DNA of 6,481 bases, taken from the NCBI GenBank assembly GCA_021827225.1, contig JAKAXG010000258.1, positions 1 to 6,481 on the forward strand. The letters are read 5' to 3'. This DNA is from Actinomycetes bacterium. Lineage in GTDB: Bacteria; Actinomycetota; Acidimicrobiia; Acidimicrobiales; Palsa-688. This document shows, piece by piece, positions 1-4,937 of the stretch. A program made the translations under genes and the position numbers. Numbering within the stretch: position 1 is the stretch's first letter; the number at the start of each line of letters is the position of its first letter. The notes below the pieces were generated by a model, which had not been told where the DNA came from, did no database searches, and saw only the letters and a list, made by a program, of their open reading frames with translations.

Positions 1-144
1 TGGCGGCTCCGGTGGTGGCGGCGATGGCTACGCCTGATGGTGGGGGTTATTGGTTGGTTGGTGCGGATGGTGGGGTGTTTGCGTTTGGGGATGCTGGTTT
101 TTTCGGGTCGGTTGGTGGGGAGCGGTTGGCGGCTCCGGTGGTGG
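1..144 (+). repeat. Tandem protein repeat unit, 126-bp period
   Basis: The 18 bases at 1-18 (TGGCGGCTCCGGTGGTGG) recur exactly at 127-144, an offset of 126 bp or 42 codons. This matches the 42-residue period of the encoded protein (LAAPVV… to LAAPVV…). Similarity breaks down after 144, where the gene ends 17 bases later, so this is the last partial unit of the array. Confidence 0.75.
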
Positions 145-161
145 GCGTCGGCGCCGGGTGA
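1..161 (+). CDS. C-terminal end of a 42-residue-repeat ([14 protein letters not shown]) protein, 5' end outside window
   Basis: The frame is open from the window edge (first full codon at 3) to TGA at 159-161 and gives 52 residues. It contains one whole repeat unit with the signatures [14 protein letters not shown] and [12 protein letters not shown], followed by the start of the next unit ([10 protein letters not shown]) and the stop. Units of this kind, roughly 40 residues with Y-W-L-V and F-G-D-A, occur in tandem in large, probably secreted or surface proteins of Acidimicrobiia and related actinobacteria. They may fold as beta-propeller-like blades, but the function is not known to me. Codon use is unlike the rest of the window: T- and G-ending codons dominate (GGT, GTT, GGG, TTG), and 77 of the 86 bases at 35-120 are G or T. 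The last five sense codons return to C-rich use. The stop lies 6 bp from the stop of the convergent DinB-like gene. The repeat identity is fairly secure; nothing can be said of the N-terminal part. Confidence 0.8.
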   Translation, partial: AAPVVAAMATPDGGGYWLVGADGGVFAFGDAGFFGSVGGERLAAPVVGVGAG

Positions 162-167
162 GCGGCC

Positions 168-701
168 TCAGCTGGTGGTGGCCACGACCGTGTAGCCGTC
201 GATCTCGGTCAGCCGGGCGGACTCCGGTCGGGGTGGGAGCTCGTGGCCGAGGTCGCGGTGCCTGACCTCCCCGATCCACTGGTCGTGCTGGTACTCGTGG
301 TTGATCAGGGCGACCAGCAGGTGCTGGCCGACGACGCGGAGCTGGCGGGGAGCGCCCACCCGGCCGCGCTCGATGTCGCCCAGGCGGGCATGGACCCGTT
401 CCGCCACCGATTCCCGGTACGCCAGGAGGCGGTCCCCGCCGGGCAGGCCGCCCCGGTCCGTCTCCGGGGTGGCGGAGTCCATCACCGGATCCAGGTCGGG
501 GTCCGGGCTGGGCTCTGCGGCCGCCAGGTTGCGGACCATGAAGTGGGCCACGGCGGCCTGGTGGCCCAGATGCCAGCCGATGGGGCTGAACTCCGGGCGT
601 GGTCTCCAGCGGATCTCCTCGTCGTCCAGGTCCCGCCACAGGGTGTCGGTGTAGGCGCGGGCGTCGTCGTATTCCTGGAGTAGTTCGGCCAGCTCGAACA
701 T
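168..701 (-). CDS. DinB-superfamily protein resembling the EgtB N-terminal domain
   Basis: A 177-residue protein of about the size of a lone DinB four-helix bundle. Two His-bearing motifs stand out: SPIGWHLGH at residues 39-47 (H44, H47) and INHEYQHDQW at 133-142 (H135, H139). Both resemble the iron-binding positions of the DinB-like N-terminal domain of EgtB (ergothioneine sulfoxide synthase). The EgtB C-terminal FGE-sulfatase-like catalytic domain is absent, so this is a stand-alone member, possibly a metal-dependent thiol transferase or a protein of unknown reaction. ATG at 701 is chosen because GAGGAGAG lies 8 bases upstream. A GTG at 749 would add 16 residues but has no such site and eats into the divergent promoter region. 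The protein looks cytosolic, with no signal peptide or membrane segment. Its start is 73 bp from the divergent tetR start. Nothing links it clearly to the P450 operon. Confidence 0.75.
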   Translation of the reverse strand: MFELAELLQEYDDARAYTDTLWRDLDDEEIRWRPRPEFSPIGWHLGHQAAVAHFMVRNLAAAEPSPDPDLDPVMDSATPETDRGGLPGGDRLLAYRESVAERVHARLGDIERGRVGAPRQLRVVGQHLLVALINHEYQHDQWIGEVRHRDLGHELPPRPESARLTEIDGYTVVATTS

Positions 702-708
702 GGCGATT

Positions 709-716
709 CTCTCCTC
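709..716 (-). promoter_or_regulatory. Ribosome binding site deciding the DinB-like start
   Basis: On the minus strand GAGGAGAG ends 7 bases before ATG 701. It is the only good Shine-Dalgarno match for this gene and favours the 177-residue over the 193-residue form. Confidence 0.6.
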
Positions 717-736
717 ATCTCCTCGGTGTTGTCCCG

Positions 737-751
737 CCGTGAGCGTCACGG
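737..751. promoter_or_regulatory. Perfect inverted repeat CCGTGA-GCG-TCACGG between divergent genes
   Basis: Six-base perfect arms with a 3-base spacer lie in the 73-bp gap between the DinB-like gene and tetR, about 24 bp before the tetR ATG. The position suits an operator for either divergent promoter. It does not share the GGACA/TGTCC core of the sites near the P450 operon, so another regulator may bind it. The arms are too short and too far from a gene end to be a convincing terminator. Confidence 0.35.
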
Positions 752-764
752 GGGAGCGGTGATC

Positions 765-770
765 TACCCT
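765..770 (+). promoter_or_regulatory. Possible -10 box of a leaderless tetR transcript
   Basis: TACCCT fits the actinobacterial TAnnnT pattern and ends 4 bases before the tetR ATG at 775. A transcript from it would begin at or next to the start codon. That agrees with the lack of a Shine-Dalgarno sequence close to this ATG; the nearest GGGGGAG, at 750-756, is 18 bases away. No good -35 hexamer is visible, so this is a weak call. Confidence 0.25.
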
Positions 771-774
771 GGTA

Positions 775-1353
775 ATGGTGTCCAGTCAACTGTCCAGTTC
801 ACCTCGCCGAAGCCTCAACGTCCGCCAGGCGGAGACCGTGGGGAAGCTCTTCGACGCGGCTGGCGCGCTGCTGGAGGAGGTCGGCCACGAGCAGATCACG
901 ATCCGCGTGGTCGCCTCGCGCGCCGGCGTGTCACCCGCCACCGCCTACACCTACTTCGCGTCCAAGGACCATCTCTTCGCCGAGTTGTTCTGGCGGCTGC
1001 TCGACTCCGCGCCCCGCCCTGAACTGAAGGGGCGCACGGCGGGGAAGCGGGTGGCGGAGGTAGCGAGCTACCTGGCGGAGCTTATCGCCGGGGCTCCCGC
1101 TCTCGCCGCGGCGGTCAACAAGAGCCTCCTCGCTGCGGATCCGGACGTCCACCGCCTCCGGGTCGCGATAGGCAGCATCTGGATCGAGCGGTTCCGGGAG
1201 GCGCTGGGACCTGACGCCGACCCGGACCTGCTGGAGGCGCTCAACTGCGCGTTCATCGGCGCGCTCCTACAGGCAGGCATGGGATTCTCGAGCTACGACC
1301 GTCTCCCTCAGCTTCTGGAACGGGTCATCTCGGCGATCATGCGAGGCTGGTAG
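775..1353 (+). CDS. TetR-family transcriptional repressor
   Basis: A 192-residue protein, normal for the family. The N-terminal DNA-binding domain spans about residues 16-70. Its helix-turn-helix is ITIRVVASRAGVSPATAYTY (41-60), followed by the usual F-x-SKDHLF segment (61-68). Residues from about 80 form the variable ligand-binding and dimerisation part, ending in a hydrophobic helix (LPQLLERVISAIM). The ATG at 775 has no nearby ribosome site and may be read from a leaderless mRNA. The gene lies one gene away from the CYP123-SDR-CYP51-ferredoxin operon. It is the natural candidate to bind the CTGGACA-N2-TGTCCAG palindrome at that operon's promoter, and two copies of the half-site TGTCCAGT lie in its own first codons, hinting at autoregulation. 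I recall Rv0767c, next to the M. tuberculosis CYP51 operon, as a TetR-like protein, but I am not certain of it. The ligand is unknown; a sterol-like or lipid molecule would be a guess. Confidence 0.9.
   Translation: MVSSQLSSSPRRSLNVRQAETVGKLFDAAGALLEEVGHEQITIRVVASRAGVSPATAYTYFASKDHLFAELFWRLLDSAPRPELKGRTAGKRVAEVASYLAELIAGAPALAAAVNKSLLAADPDVHRLRVAIGSIWIERFREALGPDADPDLLEALNCAFIGALLQAGMGFSSYDRLPQLLERVISAIMRGW
779..798. promoter_or_regulatory. Two TGTCCAGT half-sites in direct repeat at the tetR start
   Basis: TGTCCAGT occurs at 779-786 and again at 791-798, a 12-bp period. The first copy continues as TGTCCAGTCA, identical over 10 bases to the right half of the perfect operator at 2852-2867. With a 2-base spacer, the second copy has a degenerate inverted partner at 782-788 (CCAGTCA against ideal CTGGACA, 4 of 7 matching). 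Lying just after the presumed start of transcription, it could serve for TetR autoregulation. It also encodes residues 2-8 of the protein, so chance cannot be excluded. Confidence 0.35.
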
Positions 1354-1387
1354 CAGGCCCGGACAGGCGATCGCTCTCTGTCTCTCT

Positions 1388-2668
1388 CTATTGGGTGGGC
1401 GAGGGCGCGATGGGGAGCGGACGCCTGGTCTCGAACCGGAAGGTGGCACCGGTGCTGAAGCTGGCCACCGCTACCTCCTCCGCTTCCGGACCGGGTTCCG
1501 CCCGGCGGGTGACGGTCGCCCGCCACGCCCCCCTGCCGGCCTCCGGGCACGCCGTCACCTCCACGTCCAGGTGGCGGTCGAGGGCCTGCACCGCCGCCTG
1601 CAGGGGAGCGGACCACGCCGGGCCGCACAGGGACACCCAGGCGCCGTCGTGGTGGGCGGGGGACGGCTTCACCACGATGGAGTCGTCGGCGATCGTGGCG
1701 GTGACGTAGGCGGAGGGGTTGAGTACCGGGTGCAGGGCCAGCAGCCGGAGCGCCGATCGGGGCAGCTGATCCGGGTCCCGGGGGAGGTCGAGTGCCGGGA
1801 TGAGGCGTTGGGCGGCCAGCCCGGCTATGCCGGTGAGCTGCTTGCGGCGGATCCGCACCAGGTCGTCCACGGTCCTCGCCCGGTCGGCCACGGCGTTGGC
1901 GAAGCCGAGGTCGAGCAGATGCATCTGCAGGCACACCTCGTCGGCTATGCGTGACAGGGCGGAGTGGGAGAAACAGGTGAAGTCGAGGTCCGAGACGAGC
2001 GGCCCCGAGTAGTCGTCCAGCCCGTCGCCGGAGGCGACGATGGGGGCCAGCTCGAGTGTCGCCGCCCGGGACCTCTCGTTGACGGCGAGCGCAGGGATGC
2101 CCTGGGCGGCCGGATGGGACTCGTCTATCGTCACCGTCCAGGCGCAGTGGGGCTGCCGGTCTGCCGGTACCCGGGGCGGGCGATGGACCGGACGGACCCG
2201 TGCCCTGGGGTTGGACGCCACGGCCGTGGCGTCGAAGGTCGGATCTTCGATGTCGTGGCACATGGCCCGGACGAACCCATCTCCCATCGGCTCCACGTCC
2301 ATCAACGCCCCGCAATGGGCCAGGTGGAACTCCCCGTGCCAGCTGTCGTGCACGCTGAAGCGGAAGTCCATGAACTGGGGCGGTGCGCCGATGTCGAGCT
2401 GGAGTCCCTTGAAGATGGTCACGACGTCGCCCCGGCCCGGTTCCCCGGGGGCGTACCCGAGCGCCCGCTGCATACGGCGGGTGTAGATGGGACTGGCCGA
2501 CGCCCACTCCTCGATGGCGATGCGGGCCATCTCGTCCCGGCCGAACTCGGCGATGCACCAGGGCATCGCCGACCTGTCGATCAAATGGCCGACGAGCAGC
2601 AGTTCCGGCACGACACGGGCCAGCCCGGCGCGGCCCAGCGTCGAGTACCGGCTGGTGGGCGGGATCAC
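1388..2668 (-). CDS. Uncharacterised 426-residue His/Cys-rich protein, divergent from the CYP51 operon
   Basis: I do not recognise a named family. The frame stays open upstream, so the start is inferred. GTG at 2668 gives MIPPTSRYSTLGRAGLARVV. It has no ribosome site, but it overlaps the stop of a 17-codon upstream reading frame (GTGA). The N-terminal half looks like a compact domain dense in His, Cys and acidic residues: FSVHDSWHGEFHLAHCGAL (104-122), AMCHDIEDPTFDATA (135-149), PVHRPPR (160-166) and PHCAW (173-177). This is reminiscent, weakly, of the Cys/His pattern of L-2-amino-thiazoline-4-carboxylic acid hydrolase-like proteins, and could bind a metal. The C-terminal half (about 230-426) is more hydrophobic, ending in a likely beta-rich segment (ATFRFETRRPLPI). 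There is no signal peptide or membrane helix. Its codon use matches its neighbours and it contains no frameshift. It converges with tetR (34-bp gap) and shares a 243-bp divergent control region with the CYP123-CYP51 operon, so co-regulation and a role in the same lipid or sterol-like pathway are plausible. Confidence 0.75.
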   Translation of the reverse strand: MIPPTSRYSTLGRAGLARVVPELLLVGHLIDRSAMPWCIAEFGRDEMARIAIEEWASASPIYTRRMQRALGYAPGEPGRGDVVTIFKGLQLDIGAPPQFMDFRFSVHDSWHGEFHLAHCGALMDVEPMGDGFVRAMCHDIEDPTFDATAVASNPRARVRPVHRPPRVPADRQPHCAWTVTIDESHPAAQGIPALAVNERSRAATLELAPIVASGDGLDDYSGPLVSDLDFTCFSHSALSRIADEVCLQMHLLDLGFANAVADRARTVDDLVRIRRKQLTGIAGLAAQRLIPALDLPRDPDQLPRSALRLLALHPVLNPSAYVTATIADDSIVVKPSPAHHDGAWVSLCGPAWSAPLQAAVQALDRHLDVEVTACPEAGRGAWRATVTRRAEPGPEAEEVAVASFSTGATFRFETRRPLPIAPSPTQ

Positions 2669-2718
2669 CGGACCGCCCGGGGGTGCCCCGGCCCTGCGGT
2701 GGGTCCTCGGCGGCGCAT
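2665..2718 (-). other. Possible 17-codon leader reading frame before the uncharacterised gene
   Basis: ATG 2718 opens a frame encoding MRRRGPTAGPGHPRAVR, whose TGA (2667-2665) overlaps the GTG start of the 426-residue gene as GTGA. A TAnnnT box (TACAGT on the minus strand, 2730-2725) ends 6 bases before this ATG, so it could begin a leaderless mRNA and pass ribosomes to the main gene, which has no ribosome site of its own. Short frames of this kind arise easily by chance in GC-rich DNA. Confidence 0.2.
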
Positions 2719-2724
2719 GGACCC

Positions 2725-2741
2725 ACTGTAGAACCTGTTCT
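2725..2741. promoter_or_regulatory. Palindrome AGAAC-CT-GTTCT with an adjoining minus-strand -10-like box
   Basis: Bases 2730-2741 form a perfect 5-base-arm inverted repeat with a 2-base spacer. It overlaps by one base TACAGT (minus strand, 2730-2725), a possible -10 of the uncharacterised gene. The spacing resembles that of the two GGACA-N2-TGTCC sites but the arms differ, so it may be an operator for another protein. No acceptable -35 is seen at 16-19 bases. Confidence 0.3.
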
Positions 2742-2763
2742 GATCTCGGTTGGAACAATGACT

Positions 2764-2775
2764 GGACACCTGTCC
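2764..2775. promoter_or_regulatory. Operator-like palindrome O1, GGACA-CC-TGTCC
   Basis: A perfect 12-bp core palindrome, part of the longer imperfect CTGGACACCTGTCCGA (2762-2777). Its centre is exactly 90 bp from that of O2 at 2852-2867, and about 50 bp upstream of the first possible ATG of the minus-strand gene. It is probably a second binding site for the same TetR-type repressor, set to influence the divergent gene or to help occupancy at O2. Confidence 0.55.
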
Positions 2776-2824
2776 GAACTTTTCCGGTGTGGTGGTCGGC
2801 CGAGCAGGTCGGCGTGGCGGCCAC

Positions 2825-2853
2825 TTGCGGGCCGCACCGGCCGGCCCTAGGCT
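2825..2853 (+). promoter_or_regulatory. Promoter of the CYP123-SDR-CYP51-ferredoxin operon
   Basis: TTGCGG (2825-2830) and TAGGCT (2848-2853) are separated by 17 bases, the ideal spacing for a housekeeping-type actinobacterial promoter. The -10 matches TAnnnT. Transcription would begin near 2860, inside the palindrome O2, leaving a leader of about 50 nt before the P450 gene. Confidence 0.5.
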
Positions 2854-2867
2854 GGACAGATGTCCAG
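2852..2867. promoter_or_regulatory. Operator O2, perfect palindrome CTGGACA-GA-TGTCCAG
   Basis: A 16-bp site with perfect 7-base arms and a 2-base spacer. It overlaps the last two bases of the -10 box and covers the presumed transcription start, the classic position for a repressor. Size and symmetry fit a TetR-family dimer. The same core recurs at O1 and its half-site recurs at the tetR start, so the nearby TetR protein is the likely ligand-responsive binder. Confidence 0.65.
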
Positions 2868-2879
2868 TCAGGTGTAGGG

Positions 2880-2924
2880 ATGGACGAGGGAGATCCGGGG
2901 AGGGAGCAGGGATGGACACTATGA
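2880..2924 (+). other. Possible 14-codon leader reading frame before the CYP123-like gene
   Basis: ATG 2880 opens MDEGDPGREQGWTL, ending in TGA 2922-2924, which overlaps the second in-frame Met codon of the P450 gene (ATG 2921) as ATGA. The sequence AGGGATGGAC around this ATG (2876-2885) is repeated exactly around the P450 ATG (2908-2917). It could be a coupled leader or merely a product of the small duplication. Confidence 0.2.
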
Positions 2925-4153
2925 CGGCGCCGGGGCCACTGCTGTTCGATCCCTACGACTACGCCTTCCACGAGGACCCCTACCCGCTGTACGCCAGGCT
3001 GCGCGACGAGGCGCCCCTCTACCACAGCGCGACCGACGACTTCTGGGCGCTGTCGCGCCACGCCGACGTGCAGGTGGCCCTGAGAGAGGACGGCACGTTC
3101 TCCAACCGGATGGGCGTGTCGCTCGACGCCATGGCCTGGAGCCCGGAGGCCCACAGGGTCATGTCGTTCCTGGCCCTCGACGGCGATGACCACAGGCGCC
3201 TGCGCAAGCTGGTGTCGGCGGTGTTCACCCCTAGGCGGGTCAGGGAGCTCGAGCCGCAGATCCAGCTTCTCGCCGACCGGTACCTGGACCGGACTCTCGA
3301 GATCAGTGCCGAGCGGGGGGAGGCCGACTGGATCGGAGAGCTGGCCGCCCGGCTGCCCATGGACATCATCTCGGAGATGATGGGAGTGCCGAGGGCGGAC
3401 CGGGACCGGGTGCGGGCTCTGGCTGACCTGGTCGTGCACCGGGAGGCAGGGGTGCGCGACGTCCCGGCAGCAGGTGTGGAAGCCTCCATGGAGCTGATCT
3501 CCTACTACGCCGGGATGGTGAGAGCCCGACGGGAAGCGCCGGGCGATGATCTGCCCTCCGCCCTGGCCCACGCCGAGGTCGAGGGGGACCGCCTCGAGGA
3601 CCACGAGATAATCGCCTTCCTGTTCCTCATGGTGGTGGCCGGTAACGAGACCACCACCAAGCTCCTGGGCAACGCCCTGTTCCACCTGGCTGCCCACCGG
3701 GACCAGCGGGCCGAGGTTCTGGCCGGCCCCACCGGCGTGGGACTGGTGGTGCCGTGGGTGGAGGAGACTCTCCGCTATGACACCTCCAGCCAGATGCTGG
3801 CCAGATACGTCACTACCGACGTCAGTTTCCACGGCCAGACGGTGCCGGCCGGGTCCAAGCTCCTGGTCCTGCTCGGCTCCGCCAATCGCGACGAGCGGGT
3901 CTTCCGAGAGCCGCACACCTACGACATCCACCGCAGCCGGACGGAGCTGGCGCAGATCCTCAGCTTCGGGTTCGGCCGGCACTTCTGTCTCGGAGCCAAC
4001 CTGGCCCGGCTCGAAGCCCGGGTCGTGCTGTCGGAGCTGGTGCGGCGGGTGGAGGACTTCGAGGTGCGCGCCGAGCGGGCCGAGAGGGTGCACTCCACCA
4101 GCGTCCGGGGTTTCGCCCGGTTGCCCACCGCCTTCCGCGTGCGCCGGGGCTGA
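2912..4153 (+). CDS. cyp123: Cytochrome P450, CYP123-like
   Basis: A 413-residue soluble bacterial P450 with all core motifs. I-helix oxygen-activation segment: AGNETTTK (243-250, E246-T247 acid-alcohol pair). K-helix: EETLR (E285, R288). Heme loop: FGFGRHFCLG (352-361) with ligand Cys359. There is no membrane anchor, so it is cytosolic and ferredoxin-dependent. The stretches FDPYDYAFHEDPYPLYARLR, FTPRRVRELEPQ and WVEETLRYDTSSQMLAR closely match M. tuberculosis CYP123 (Rv0766c) as I remember it, and the neighbours are the same. The substrate of CYP123 is not established; hydroxylation of a sterol-like or fatty substrate is inference from the context. ATG 2912 is preceded by AGGGAG at 2901-2906. 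ATG 2921 (three codons on, giving MTAPGPLL) is a reasonable alternative. It is the first gene of the operon, presumably controlled at O2. Its stop is one base from the SDR start. Confidence 0.9.
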   Translation: MDTMTAPGPLLFDPYDYAFHEDPYPLYARLRDEAPLYHSATDDFWALSRHADVQVALREDGTFSNRMGVSLDAMAWSPEAHRVMSFLALDGDDHRRLRKLVSAVFTPRRVRELEPQIQLLADRYLDRTLEISAERGEADWIGELAARLPMDIISEMMGVPRADRDRVRALADLVVHREAGVRDVPAAGVEASMELISYYAGMVRARREAPGDDLPSALAHAEVEGDRLEDHEIIAFLFLMVVAGNETTTKLLGNALFHLAAHRDQRAEVLAGPTGVGLVVPWVEETLRYDTSSQMLARYVTTDVSFHGQTVPAGSKLLVLLGSANRDERVFREPHTYDIHRSRTELAQILSFGFGRHFCLGANLARLEARVVLSELVRRVEDFEVRAERAERVHSTSVRGFARLPTAFRVRRG

Positions 4154-4154
4154 G

Positions 4155-4937
4155 GTGGGGGAGAAGCACCGCCACCCGGACAGGCGCCCGGCGGTGGTTA
4201 CCGGAGCCTCCTCCGGGATCGGCGCCGAGACGGCCTGGGCCCTGGCAGCCGCAGGCTTCCCGGTCGCTCTCGGCGCCCGCCGGGTGGAGCGGCTGGAGGA
4301 GATAGCGACGGCCATCCGGGCCGCGGGCGGCGAGGCGGTGGCTCATCCCCTCGATGTGACCGACACCGAATCCGTGTCCGTGTTCGCCGCGAAGGTCGCA
4401 GCTGATCTCGGCGATACGGAGGTCGTCATCAGCAACGCCGGCTCGGTGGCGCCGGGCACGACACACGAAGTGACCTCCGAGCGGTTCGCCAGGGAGATCG
4501 ATGTCAACCTGGTCGGCGCCCACCGGGTCGTACGGGCATTCGTGCCCGGCATGGTGGAGCGCCGCCGCGGCGATCTGGTGTTCCTGTCATCCGACGTGGC
4601 GGTCAGGGCACGCCCTTTCATGTCGGCCTACTCCGCCGGCAAGTGGGGCCTGGAAGGCCTGGCCGCCGCCATGCAGATGGAGCTCGAAGGCAGTGGCGTG
4701 CGGGTATCGGTCGTGCGTCCCGGGCCCACATGGAGCGAGATGGGCACCGATTGGGATGCCGACCAGGCGGCGTTCGTGCTCAACCAGTGGGTTCGCTTCG
4801 GGCTGGCCCGTCATCCCCACTTCCTCCGGGCGCGAGCGCTGGCCGACGCCATCATCACGGTGGTGACGGCGCCGCGCGGCGTGCACCTGAGCTCCATCGA
4901 TGTCAACCCCGAAGCGCCAGTGGAGGACCCCCGTTGA
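4155..4937 (+). CDS. Short-chain dehydrogenase/reductase of the CYP51 operon
   Basis: A 260-residue classical SDR. Nucleotide-binding TGASSGIG lies at 16-23, with ALGARRVERL after the second strand (the Arg pair R42-R43 suggests NADP(H) preference). NAG is at 94-96, and the catalytic set is S146, Y159 and K163 (YSAGK). The PG motif of the substrate loop is at 189-190 (VVRPGPT). It would interconvert an alcohol and a ketone, perhaps on the product of the flanking P450s. It corresponds in position and general sequence to Rv0765c of M. tuberculosis. GTG 4155 begins one base after the CYP123-like stop, with no clear ribosome site, so translation is probably coupled to the upstream gene. The next possible start, GTG in AVVTGAS, would cut into the Rossmann fold. 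The 3' end overlaps the CYP51 start by 4 bases. The true substrate is unknown. Confidence 0.88.
   Translation: MGEKHRHPDRRPAVVTGASSGIGAETAWALAAAGFPVALGARRVERLEEIATAIRAAGGEAVAHPLDVTDTESVSVFAAKVAADLGDTEVVISNAGSVAPGTTHEVTSERFAREIDVNLVGAHRVVRAFVPGMVERRRGDLVFLSSDVAVRARPFMSAYSAGKWGLEGLAAAMQMELEGSGVRVSVVRPGPTWSEMGTDWDADQAAFVLNQWVRFGLARHPHFLRARALADAIITVVTAPRGVHLSSIDVNPEAPVEDPR
4922..4926 (+). promoter_or_regulatory. Ribosome binding site deciding the TTG start of CYP51
   Basis: GGAGG lies 7 bases before TTG 4934, inside the last codons of the SDR gene. The strong site and the TTGA overlap with the SDR stop support TTG as the start. No in-frame ATG or GTG nearby is as well placed. Confidence 0.65.

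Noticed and set aside
1..161. Target of a diversity-generating retroelement
   Set aside because: The segment is poor in A on the coding strand rather than showing A-directed variation, and no template repeat or reverse transcriptase is visible.
702..749. N-terminal extension of the DinB-like protein from GTG 749
   Set aside because: A strong ribosome site precedes ATG 701; the extension has none and would fill the divergent promoter region.
737..751. CRP-type binding site
   Set aside because: CRP sites have TGTGA-N6-TCACA; the spacer here is 3 bases, so the match is only superficial.
1354..1387. Transcription terminator between the convergent tetR and uncharacterised genes
   Set aside because: Only an 8-bp GCGATCGC palindrome (1367-1374) and a CT-rich run are present; no stable stem followed by a T run.
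1964..2731. 255-codon open frame on the plus strand across the uncharacterised gene
   Set aside because: It is Gly/Arg/Pro-rich with no motif, typical of the antisense of a GC-rich gene; the minus-strand frame has coherent conserved-looking motifs.
2754..2756. TTG start for the uncharacterised protein, adding about 29 residues
   Set aside because: It has no ribosome site, the extra residues are low in protein character, and it would place the start upstream of the likely -10 box and beside O1.
1388..4315. A 975-codon open frame on the minus strand
   Set aside because: Only the part from about 2668 down reads like protein. The upstream portion is the antisense of the CYP123-like gene in high-GC DNA and lacks domain character.
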